This document shows, piece by piece, positions 23,531 through 31,569 of a DNA stretch of 64,000 nt. Each line of letters begins with the position of its first letter. Within the stretch, counting starts at the first letter, position 1. Origin of the DNA: Sorghum bicolor (lineage: Eukaryota > Streptophyta > Magnoliopsida > Poales > Poaceae); assembly GCF_000003195.3 (NCBI RefSeq), contig NW_018396397.1, positions 300,105 to 364,104 on the forward strand, in the 5' to 3' direction. The notes under the pieces are model-generated. The model did no database searches. It worked only from the letters and a program-made list of their open reading frames with translations, and was not told the origin of the DNA. The translations under genes were made by a program, and so were the position numbers.

Positions 23531-24575
23531 TGTCGAGGGTATCGGTAAGGGGTACCCTCAGCGATGCGCATTATGAGGTTGCCCGTACGAAGGTCGAGAC
23601 CCTCAATTCGACGCTCTAATCTTACGTATGCGCCGCCATCGACGGTCGCAGCCTCGAAGACGGAAATAGCGTCGAGCGAATCGGTCAGGGCTCGAGCGAC
23701 GACTGCCGTCGAAAACGGAAGCGGGCTCGAGCGAACCGAGAGGCGTCGGGTGCAAAGACACTGTCCGCCGCCTGACGCGCGCACGCGGGCCGGAGCATTA
23801 AATGCACCTGACGCTTCCCCACCTAACACACGGGTCACGGAAGGCGTGATAGGGAACAAGCTTCCGTCCCATCGTTCTTTTTGCAGCCTTCCCACTGAAC
23901 GACCCAGGGCGTGTCAGGACGCAGGAAACAAGGATGGAACGTCTAATCGGGACCCCCTCGAGACACCCAAGGTCAGCGCTCCAGATATCAGCATATTACG
24001 CGGCGTCCGACCCTCGACCGAACAGGGTCCCTTCCCGGGGACAAGTTGGGCGTCGACTGACAACACCACAGCTACCCCACCGGATCCGCCACCATATCGT
24101 ACAAGCGTGCGACCTCAGAACCAGCACAAGGCGGCTGGCAGGGCAGAACGCAGGAGCACGCGTATTCATCACCGGGCTATCAAGATGGGACGGCTCGAGG
24201 CCATGCCGTACGGAAGCCTCGAGTAGGTCAGCGCTCCATGCGGCTATCGATCCCTACTCTAACATCTACGCATGTACCCTGTGTCTCTCCTTGGAGCTAT
24301 AAAAGGAGAGACTCAGGAATAGAAGAAGGGGACATCACAACACAAGACCACGCTCATACGTAGTAAAGCTCCACACTTCATACCACGCTTGTATTCGCCC
24401 CTGTACAAGCACTTAGGTGCAAGATAATACAAACTCTCTCCCCCCGCTGGACGTAGGGCCTTCTCTTGCCCGAACCAGGATAAATCTCTGTGTCTTCTTG
24501 CATCACCATCCGGAAAAGGGAGCACGCATACAAATTTACTCGTTGGTGTGACCCCCCGGGGGAAAAACACCGACA
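23531..24575 (+). repeat. Tat-A 5' LTR
   Basis: 1045 bp, same length as the 3' LTR (36666-37710), with about 10 substitutions between them. It starts TGTCGAGGGTATCGG and ends GGGGGAAAAACACCGACA. U3 is rich in CTCGAG and GTCGA motifs. The first ~30 bp contain the inverted pair GAGGGTA/TACCCTC. Confidence 0.93.
24298..24305 (+). promoter_or_regulatory. TATA box in Tat-A 5' LTR
   Basis: TATAAAAG, 270 bp before the LTR end, with a GGAGCTATAAAAGGAGAG context conserved in all four Tat LTRs (37433-37440; 42522-42529 and 55586-55593 on the minus strand). The likely transcription start is about 30 bp downstream. Confidence 0.8.
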
Positions 24576-24577
24576 GT

Positions 24578-24595
24578 TGGCGCGCCAGGTAGGGG
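24578..24595 (+). other. Tat-A primer binding site
   Basis: TGGCGCGCCAGGTAGGGG starts two bases after the LTR. RIRE2-type elements are said to use an Arg tRNA primer. I did not match it to a tRNA here. Confidence 0.75.
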
Positions 24596-24633
24596 TCCTG
24601 CGTGTTTTTCACCGATTTTCCACTACTTTCCGG

Positions 24634-27600
24634 ATGCCTACTCTTGCCTCGCCGCTTCCGCGCTCCACGGTGATTTGGTTTGGGAGTCTCGATTTCATGT
24701 CTACGGGCTCCAGCTACGACATGATCTTACTCTCAGTCAAAGGACCAGGAGGAGTCCGCGTTACGCCAGCACGGTTGAAGGCCCCGAGACGCCCTCACCA
24801 CCACGCCTCCCCGCCTAAGAAGAGGCGCGGGCAGCACCACCGCGGCCCCTCTGCTTCAGCACGACCAACAACTCGTGCAAGGCAGGATGTGGGCCACAAG
24901 TCGGCAACACCGTGTGACGGAGCAACAAGCACGACGACTCAGCACCGCGCGACGACGGGGGGGGACGCGTCTCGCGCGCCCTCCCCCACCGCAGCTAGGC
25001 TACTTCCACACGGGTTGTTCTCTCCAAGGGCGGCACTGCCGTTCGGGTTGGACAACGCCGCGGCGTCGCTCGCCAAGGCGATATGCCCAAACGCCCAGAC
25101 ATACGTAGAAAGACCAATGGTCCTCCCACGTAGCTCTGAAGCGCGGCGGCCGGCGTCCGAGCTGCCGGACCTTTCCCGAGTACGAGGCCTCCGCCGTCTA
25201 GGCCCCGGACGATACTCGATCACCTCCCTCAGGCAACGATTGCTGGAGGAAGGACGTGGGTGTTTCCACGCCGCCGAACCGGACTCCGACTCCGAGACAG
25301 ACAGCTATGACCCTACGAGGGAATGCTATCACATCGACGGGGCAGCAGAAACCACCGACGAGACACGGGATGCTGTTGCGGGTGGTCGAGCCCCCGCGGC
25401 GCAAGAAGACCCCAGGACGCCTGGGAACGACGGACGGCTCGACCCTCTTCCTCAGGAAGATAGAACTGCGCAGCTCGCGCAGCTGCGGGAGCTCAAGATG
25501 AAGCTCGACGAAGATCGCGAGCGCCTCGTCGTGCTCGAGCAAATCCTCGAACAAGACCTGCCCTACCCGCCGGGCGGAAGTGTCCGCAGACGCGCTCGAG
25601 AGGTACATCGACAGATCGTCGGTGACGCAGAGGCGGAGCAACCTGTCAGCCATTTCCCTCGAGCAGGCCAGAATGTAGTGGCAGCGACGATGCTGCTACG
25701 TAACATGCCAGAGCCGTCGAATTCCCAGGCCCGACGCATTCGAGATGAAGTTCAGACATTGCTCCAGGTTGCAGCAGTTCAACAAGCCGAAAGTTCGGCG
25801 TCTCGACGACGAGGAGCTGCCACAGAGAAGCGCGACGAACAGCCTCTAAACGAAGAGGAGGTGTCAGTCCATCAACAACCTCCCCCTCGAGGTAGAAAGA
25901 CCGCTCTCATCCTCCCTGCCGACAATCAACGTCGACACGACGCGCGGCACGACATCAAAGAAAATAGACGCCGCCGGCACGGAGACGCGGAAGAACGTGG
26001 TTATAGCGCGCATCGCGGTGGGAGATACGACAGCGACGAGGACCGGGTGGCCCCCGAGCCACCGGGCCCGCGGGTGTTCAGCAGGGCGATTCGCAGCACG
26101 CCCCTGCCTAATCCATTTCGACCCCCAACCAGCATCACGAAGTACAATGGAGAGACCAAGCCAGAGCTATGGCTGGCCGATTTCAGGCTGGCCTGTCAGC
26201 TAGGTGGCGCTCGAGGTGATGATCGAGCCATCATCAGACAGCTACCCCTTTTCCTCTCCGACACCGCCCGTCGATGGCTCGAGGAACTCCCTGCCAATCA
26301 GATCCACAACTGGGTTGATCTGGTCAGAGTCTTCGAGGGTAACTTCAAAGGGACCTACATACGGCCAGGGAACTCGTGGGACCTCAGCAAATGCAAGCAG
26401 AAGTCAGGAGAGACTCTTCGGGAGTACGCTCGACGCTTCTCGAAGCAGCGCACTGAGTTGCCGCACATCCCTGACCACGACGTCATCTTGGCGTTTGTCT
26501 CGGGCACCACCAGTCGAGACTTGGTGCGGGAATTAGGTCGCAATCGACCTCAGACCGTCGACGAGCTGATGGACGTAGTAGCTAACTACGCGGCAGGGGA
26601 GGAGGCAGTCGGCGCCTTCTTCAGCTCAGAAGGAAGAAAAGGCAAGCAGCCCGTCGATGAAGATGGGACTTCCAGTCGAGGCTTCAAGAAAAATAAAAAG
26701 AAGCAGAAAGTGCGGCAGTTCCACCGGGAAGATTCAGGTGACAACCTCGTCGCCGCCATGGATCGAAAGAAGCCGCGAGGCCCTCCGGAGGGAGGCATCT
26801 TCGACAAGATGTTGGAGGAGCCGTGCCCTTACCATAAGGGGGGCGCCAACCACAAACTCAAGGACTGTCGTATGCTGAGAAAGCATTTCGACAGTCAGGG
26901 GTTCAAAAAAGATACGCGTGATGACTCCAAGAAGGAGAAAGCTGGCGGCAAGGAGGACAACAAAGATGACGACGGCTTCCCCGCCGTCCACGACTGCTAC
27001 ATGATCTATGGCGGGCCTTCGACTCAGTTGACCATGAGGCAGCGCAAAAGGGAGCGTCGCGAAGTCTTTGCAGCAAGAATGGCGGTGCCCCAATACCTTA
27101 GCTGGTCGAGCACTCCCATCACTTTCGACCGAGAAGACCACCCTGACAAGGTAGTCGCCCCAGGCGTCTACCCGCTCGTCGTCGACCCCATCATCGTCAA
27201 CACCCGACTCTCGAAAGTGCTGATGGATGGTGGCAGCAGCCTCAACATCATCTACCTCGAGACCCTCGATCTCCTCGGCATTGATAGAGGACGCCTCCAG
27301 CCAAGCGCCGGCGGTTTCCATGGCGTCGTGCCAGGGAAAAAGGCACTGCCAGTAGGTCGAATCGACCTACCGGTCTGCTTCGGCACGGCGGCCAACTTCA
27401 GGAAGGAGACCCTCACCTTTGAGGTGGTTGGGTTCCGAGGCACGTACCACGCCATCATCGGGCGCCCGGGCTACGCCAGGTTCATGGCCATACCTAACTA
27501 CACATACTTGAAGTTGAAGATGCCTGGTCCCAAAGGCGTCATCACTGTCAGTTCCTCCTTCGAGCACGCGTACGAGTGCGACGTCGAATGCGTCGAGTAC

Positions 27601-27786
27601 GGGGAGGCGGTTGAGAGCTCCACCGAGCTCGTTGCAAAGCTCGAGGCCATGGCCGCTGAGGCTCCAGAGCCTAAGCGTCATGCGGGCAGCTTCGAGGCGG
27701 CGGAAGGAACCAAGAAGATCCCGCTCGACCCCAACAACTCCGACGGCAAGGTGCTGACGATCAGCACCGACCTCGACCCCAAATAG
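24634..27786 (+). CDS. Tat-A gag-protease polyprotein
   Basis: 1050 codons from the ATG at 24634, the first ATG after the PBS in the open frame (MPTLASPLPR), ending at TAG 27784-27786. Residues 1-480 are low-complexity, Arg/Pro/Glu rich. The gag core spans about 500-660 (KPELWLADFRLAC, RRWLEELPAN, LREYARRFSKQ). A variant zinc motif uses C731, H734, H740 and C745 (C-x2-H-x5-H-x4-C), as in Tat gags. The aspartic protease has catalytic D865 in LMDGGSSLN and the flap-side motif IIGRPGYARF. The frame is intact. It continues in the same frame as pol after the TAG, so pol would need stop readthrough or a separate start. Gag builds the cytoplasmic particle and protease cuts the polyprotein. Confidence 0.88.
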   Translation: MPTLASPLPRSTVIWFGSLDFMSTGSSYDMILLSVKGPGGVRVTPARLKAPRRPHHHASPPKKRRGQHHRGPSASARPTTRARQDVGHKSATPCDGATSTTTQHRATTGGDASRAPSPTAARLLPHGLFSPRAALPFGLDNAAASLAKAICPNAQTYVERPMVLPRSSEARRPASELPDLSRVRGLRRLGPGRYSITSLRQRLLEEGRGCFHAAEPDSDSETDSYDPTRECYHIDGAAETTDETRDAVAGGRAPAAQEDPRTPGNDGRLDPLPQEDRTAQLAQLRELKMKLDEDRERLVVLEQILEQDLPYPPGGSVRRRAREVHRQIVGDAEAEQPVSHFPRAGQNVVAATMLLRNMPEPSNSQARRIRDEVQTLLQVAAVQQAESSASRRRGAATEKRDEQPLNEEEVSVHQQPPPRGRKTALILPADNQRRHDARHDIKENRRRRHGDAEERGYSAHRGGRYDSDEDRVAPEPPGPRVFSRAIRSTPLPNPFRPPTSITKYNGETKPELWLADFRLACQLGGARGDDRAIIRQLPLFLSDTARRWLEELPANQIHNWVDLVRVFEGNFKGTYIRPGNSWDLSKCKQKSGETLREYARRFSKQRTELPHIPDHDVILAFVSGTTSRDLVRELGRNRPQTVDELMDVVANYAAGEEAVGAFFSSEGRKGKQPVDEDGTSSRGFKKNKKKQKVRQFHREDSGDNLVAAMDRKKPRGPPEGGIFDKMLEEPCPYHKGGANHKLKDCRMLRKHFDSQGFKKDTRDDSKKEKAGGKEDNKDDDGFPAVHDCYMIYGGPSTQLTMRQRKRERREVFAARMAVPQYLSWSSTPITFDREDHPDKVVAPGVYPLVVDPIIVNTRLSKVLMDGGSSLNIIYLETLDLLGIDRGRLQPSAGGFHGVVPGKKALPVGRIDLPVCFGTAANFRKETLTFEVVGFRGTYHAIIGRPGYARFMAIPNYTYLKLKMPGPKGVITVSSSFEHAYECDVECVEYGEAVESSTELVAKLEAMAAEAPEPKRHAGSFEAAEGTKKIPLDPNNSDGKVLTISTDLDPK
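27784..27786 (+). other. In-frame TAG separating protease and pol
   Basis: CCC AAA TAG GAA GCC GTG. The frame is open on both sides, and the same TAG occurs in Tat-B (52122-52124, minus strand). It is either a readthrough site or an inherited nonsense change. The context lacks the CAR-YYA consensus of tobamovirus-type readthrough. Confidence 0.8.
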
Positions 27787-30700
27787 GAAGCCGTGCTCGT
27801 CGACTTTCTCCGTGCAAATGCTGATATGTTCGCATGGAGTCCCTCGGACATGCCAGGCATACCGAGGGAAGTCGCCGAGCACTCCTTGGAGATTCGAGCC
27901 GGTTCCAAGCCAGTGAAGCAGCGGTTGCGCCGATTCGACGAGGAAAAGCGCAAGATCATTGGCGAGGAAGTCCACAAGCTTTTGGCGGCCGGATTCATCA
28001 AGGAGGTTCATCATCCTGACTGGTTAGCGAACCCTGTATTAGTTAAGAAAAAGAATGGGAAAATGAGGATGTGTGTCGATTATACTAGTTTGAATAAAGC
28101 ATGTCCAAAAGTTCCCTTTCCATTGCCACGCATTGATCAGATTGTCGATTCTACCGCGGGATGTGAAACCCTTTCTTTCCTTGATGCATATTCCGGTTAC
28201 CATCAAATAAAAATGAAGGAGTCCGACCAGCTCGCGACCTCTTTCATCACGCCTTTTGGGATGTATTGCTACGTGACCATGCCATTCGGGCTTCGAAACG
28301 CCGGAGCCACGTATCAACGTTGCATGCTCCACGTATTTGGCGAACATGTAGGATCAACGGTCGAGGCCTACGTCGACGACATCGTCGTCAAGTCAAAACG
28401 ACGAGGAGACCTGATCCGGGACCTCGAGGTTGCCTTCAGTTGCCTACGCACCAGCCGGATCAAGCTCAATCCCGAGAAGTGCGTTTTCGGCGTGCCTCGA
28501 GGCATGCTCCTAGGATATATCGTTTCGCAGCGCGGTATCGAGGCCAACCCCGAGAAAGTCTCGGCCATCACGAAAATGGGGCCAATCCGAGACATCAAGG
28601 GTGTGCAGAGAGTCACGGGGTGCCTGGCGGCTCTGAGTCGTTTCATCTCGAGACTAGGAGAAAAGGCATTACCGTTATATCGACTCCTAAAGAAGGTCGA
28701 GCGCTTTTCTTGGACCCCCGAGGCCGAGGAAGCACTCGAAAAGCTGAAAAAGACGCTGACCTCGGCACCAGTCCTGGTTCCACCTCAACCTGCGGAGCCG
28801 CTGCTCCTCTACGTCGCGTCGACGACCCAGGTCGTCAGCGCGGCGGTGGTGGTCGAAAGACAAGAGGAGGGTCACGCGCTGCCGGTCCAAAGGCCAGTTT
28901 ATTTCGTCAGCGAGGTGCTTTCGGAGACCAAGGCACGTTACCCCCAAATCCAGAAGCTGATCTACGCTGTAATCCTTGCCCGCCGCAAACTGCAACATTA
29001 CTTCCTTGGTCATCCTATCACGGTGGTCTCTTCTTTTCCCTTGGGCGAGATAATCCAGAGCAAGGAGGCCACGGGAAGAATAGCTAAGTGGTCGGTCGAG
29101 CTCATGAGCGAGACTCTCACTTACGCGCCTCGAAAGGCCATCAAATCGCAAGCCCTGGTAGACTTCGTCGCGGAATGGACAGACTCCCAGCTTCCCCCGA
29201 CTCAGGTCCAGGCGGAGCTGTGGACAATGTATTTCGACGGGTCACTCATGAAAACTGGGGCCGGGGCCGGCCTGCTGTTCATCTCACCCTTGGGCGTCCA
29301 CATGAGGTACATAATCAGGATTCATTTTGCCGCATCTAACAATGTCGCAGAATATGAGGCCCTCGTCAACGGTCTCAAGATCGCTATCGAGTTAGGAGTC
29401 CGACGCCTCGACGTCCGAGGCGACTCCCAACTCGTCATCGACCAGGTAATGAAAACCTCGAGTTGCCACGACCCAAAAATGGAAGCGTACTGCAAGGAGG
29501 TCCGTCGACTCGAAGACAGGTTCCACGGCCTCGAGCTTGTCCATGTTGCTCGACGCTACAACGAGGCAGCCGACGAACTCGCCAAGATCGCATCTACCAG
29601 AGGCACAGTGCCGCCTGATGCATTCTCAAAGGATCTTCACGAGCCATCCGTCGACCTAGGCACGGGGGCTGGCGTCGACACCACCATCGCCCAACAAACC
29701 AATGCTGTCGATGCGCTCTTGATGGAGGAAGAGGTGATGGAGATAGAACGACGGCCGGGTCGACCATTCGATTGGCGCACTCCGTTCCTCGACTGCCTTA
29801 TCCGCGGTGAGTTGCCAGAAGACAAGACAGAAGCTCGTCGTATCGCTCGACGGGCCAAATCATATGTGATCTATGGCGAAGACAACGAGCTGTATCGACG
29901 GAGCCCTACGGGGGTCTTGCAACGTTGCATCACCGTAGAGGAAGGCCGAAAACTCCTCGATGACCTGCACTCGGGGGCTTGTGGCCATCACGCCGCCCCA
30001 CGGACCCTTGTAGGAAACGCTTTTCGGCAAGGCTTTTACTGGCCAACGGCCGTGGCGGATGCCATCGAGCTCGTACGCTCGTGTCATGGGTGCCAATTCT
30101 ACGCCAAACAGACGCATCTGCCCGCCCACGCTCTTCAGATGATCCCCATCACCTGGCCGTTTGCGGTATGGGGGCTCGATTTAGTAGGACCTCTACAAAA
30201 GGCGAAAGGAGGGTATACCCATTTGCTGGTGGCCATCGACAAGTTCTCCAAATGGATCGAGGCTCGACCCATCACCAACATCCGCTCCGAGCAGGCCGTC
30301 CTTTTCTTCTCCGACATCATCCATCGGTTTGGGATCCCCAATGTCATCATCACCGACAACGGCACCCAGTTCACCGGCAGAAAGTTCTTGGATTTCTGCG
30401 ATCAGCATCACATCCGTGTGAACTGGTCCGCAGTAGCCCACCCTCGAACTAACGGCCAGGTCGAGCGTGCCAACGGCATGATTTTGCAAGGACTCAAGCC
30501 AAGGATCTACAATCGATTGAAGAAATTCGGCAAGAAATGGGTCGAGGAGCTTTCCTCAGTCCTATGGAGCCTTAGGACAACGCCAAGCAGGGCCACAAAA
30601 TACACCCCGTTCTTCATGGTCTACGGCTCTGAAGCTATCCTCCCCACAGACCTCGAGTATGGGTCACCACGACTCAAGGCTTACAACGAGCAATCGAACA

Positions 30701-31014
30701 AAGAGACTCAGGAAAACGCGGTCGACCAACTCAAGGAGGCTAGAGACATGGCCCTCCTCAACTCTGCTAGATATCAGCAGAGACTCCGACGCTACCACGA
30801 CAAGCACGTGCGCAAGAGGGACCTCAACGTAGGCGACCTTGTCCTACGACGCAGGCAAAGCAACCAAGGACGCCACAAGCTGACCCCACCTTGGGAAGGC
30901 CCGTATGTGGTGGCCGAGGTCCTTAAGCCAGGAACGTACAAATTGGCGGACAAAAAGGGGGCAGTCTTCACCAACGCATGGAACATCGAACAGCTACGTC
31001 GATTCTACCCCTAG
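27787..31014 (+). CDS. Tat-A pol: RT, two RNase H domains, integrase
   Basis: 1075 codons plus stop. Residues below count from the GTG at 27793. The RT has WLANPVLVKKKNGKMRMCVD, the SFLDAYSGYHQI block and the catalytic YVDD (193-196). A first, gypsy-type RNase H follows at about 280-455 and looks degenerate. A second RNase H has D482, E522 and D544 plus the late NEAADELA motif. This duplicated RNase H is typical of the Tat lineage. The integrase has H726, H732/H733, C764 and C767 for zinc, and the DD35E triad D796, D855 and E891. The protein ends WNIEQLRRFYP with no chromodomain. No internal stop is present, so pol looks competent if expressed. The first in-frame ATG falls after the start of RT, which favours readthrough of the TAG. 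Confidence 0.9.
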   Translation, partial: EAVLVDFLRANADMFAWSPSDMPGIPREVAEHSLEIRAGSKPVKQRLRRFDEEKRKIIGEEVHKLLAAGFIKEVHHPDWLANPVLVKKKNGKMRMCVDYTSLNKACPKVPFPLPRIDQIVDSTAGCETLSFLDAYSGYHQIKMKESDQLATSFITPFGMYCYVTMPFGLRNAGATYQRCMLHVFGEHVGSTVEAYVDDIVVKSKRRGDLIRDLEVAFSCLRTSRIKLNPEKCVFGVPRGMLLGYIVSQRGIEANPEKVSAITKMGPIRDIKGVQRVTGCLAALSRFISRLGEKALPLYRLLKKVERFSWTPEAEEALEKLKKTLTSAPVLVPPQPAEPLLLYVASTTQVVSAAVVVERQEEGHALPVQRPVYFVSEVLSETKARYPQIQKLIYAVILARRKLQHYFLGHPITVVSSFPLGEIIQSKEATGRIAKWSVELMSETLTYAPRKAIKSQALVDFVAEWTDSQLPPTQVQAELWTMYFDGSLMKTGAGAGLLFISPLGVHMRYIIRIHFAASNNVAEYEALVNGLKIAIELGVRRLDVRGDSQLVIDQVMKTSSCHDPKMEAYCKEVRRLEDRFHGLELVHVARRYNEAADELAKIASTRGTVPPDAFSKDLHEPSVDLGTGAGVDTTIAQQTNAVDALLMEEEVMEIERRPGRPFDWRTPFLDCLIRGELPEDKTEARRIARRAKSYVIYGEDNELYRRSPTGVLQRCITVEEGRKLLDDLHSGACGHHAAPRTLVGNAFRQGFYWPTAVADAIELVRSCHGCQFYAKQTHLPAHALQMIPITWPFAVWGLDLVGPLQKAKGGYTHLLVAIDKFSKWIEARPITNIRSEQAVLFFSDIIHRFGIPNVIITDNGTQFTGRKFLDFCDQHHIRVNWSAVAHPRTNGQVERANGMILQGLKPRIYNRLKKFGKKWVEELSSVLWSLRTTPSRATKYTPFFMVYGSEAILPTDLEYGSPRLKAYNEQSNKETQENAVDQLKEARDMALLNSARYQQRLRRYHDKHVRKRDLNVGDLVLRRRQSNQGRHKLTPPWEGPYVVAEVLKPGTYKLADKKGAVFTNAWNIEQLRRFYP

Positions 31015-31070
31015 AAGTCCTAGATTTACGATCCTACATTTTGTACGAAGACTTTGTAAATGAACGCATG

Positions 31071-31080
31071 AATAAATAAA
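31071..31080 (+). terminator. Poly(A) signal pair after Tat-A pol
   Basis: AATAAATAAA lies 57 bp after the pol stop and gives two overlapping AATAAA hexamers. It is conserved in Tat-B (complement near 48826-48835). It lies before the convergent opposite-strand gene, so it could end a sense transcript short of the 3' LTR. Confidence 0.5.
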
Positions 31081-31569
31081 GTCTTTCCCTCGAGCGGCTT
31101 CTTTCTGTACCAAAAGTAGTTACGAGTCATAGTCTCGACGTTAAAAGGGGATGCCGACCATGACCCATCATAGTCCGCACCCCCTCGGGGGCTACCAGAG
31201 GGACGATCCCTCCCCAAACGTCGAAAAAGCCAAGAAATTTTCTTTTCTTGCTTGGTAAACCTTGCACGGTTCGAGTAGCTAAGGCGTCTCGAGCCCCTCA
31301 AAGGCCGAGGCATAATGAGCCGGAGAACTCCCACGCCCCTAGGCTACGGAAACTCTACTCACTTCCTCACCCTTGAAGTAATCGAGGTTGTTTTTGACGA
31401 AAGATCGAGCAAGGGATACAAACGTAGGAACAAAAAGAAACAAAGGAACCTCGAGCGGAAAGACAAATAAGCAGTTAACAAATTATAAAAAGATACTATA
31501 TCGCGTAACAGCAGAATTAATAAAGTATCATACAAGGGGCCTCAGGCGCCCTGAGCAGGCTCGCAGGCC
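31081..31569. other. Intergenic spacer between convergent Tat-A genes
   Basis: About 490 bp between the pol poly(A) signals and the stop of the opposite-strand gene. It has no supportable gene. An imperfect palindrome (CTCAGGCGCCCTGAG at about 31540-31554) sits just before the end of the opposite-strand gene. Confidence 0.6.

Noticed and set aside
23564..24226. ORFs of 194-257 codons in all four Tat LTRs (MRIMRLPVRRS...)
   Set aside because: They lie in GC-rich U3 with an equally open frame on the other strand, upstream of the TATA box, and have no recognisable domain. One block missing in Tat-B (about 42 nt) happens to keep the frame, but that alone is weak evidence for coding.
31540..31554. 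Palindrome CTCAGGCGCCCTGAG as a transcription terminator
   Set aside because: It lies inside the last codons and stop region of the opposite-strand gene in a eukaryotic context. A hairpin terminator is not expected.
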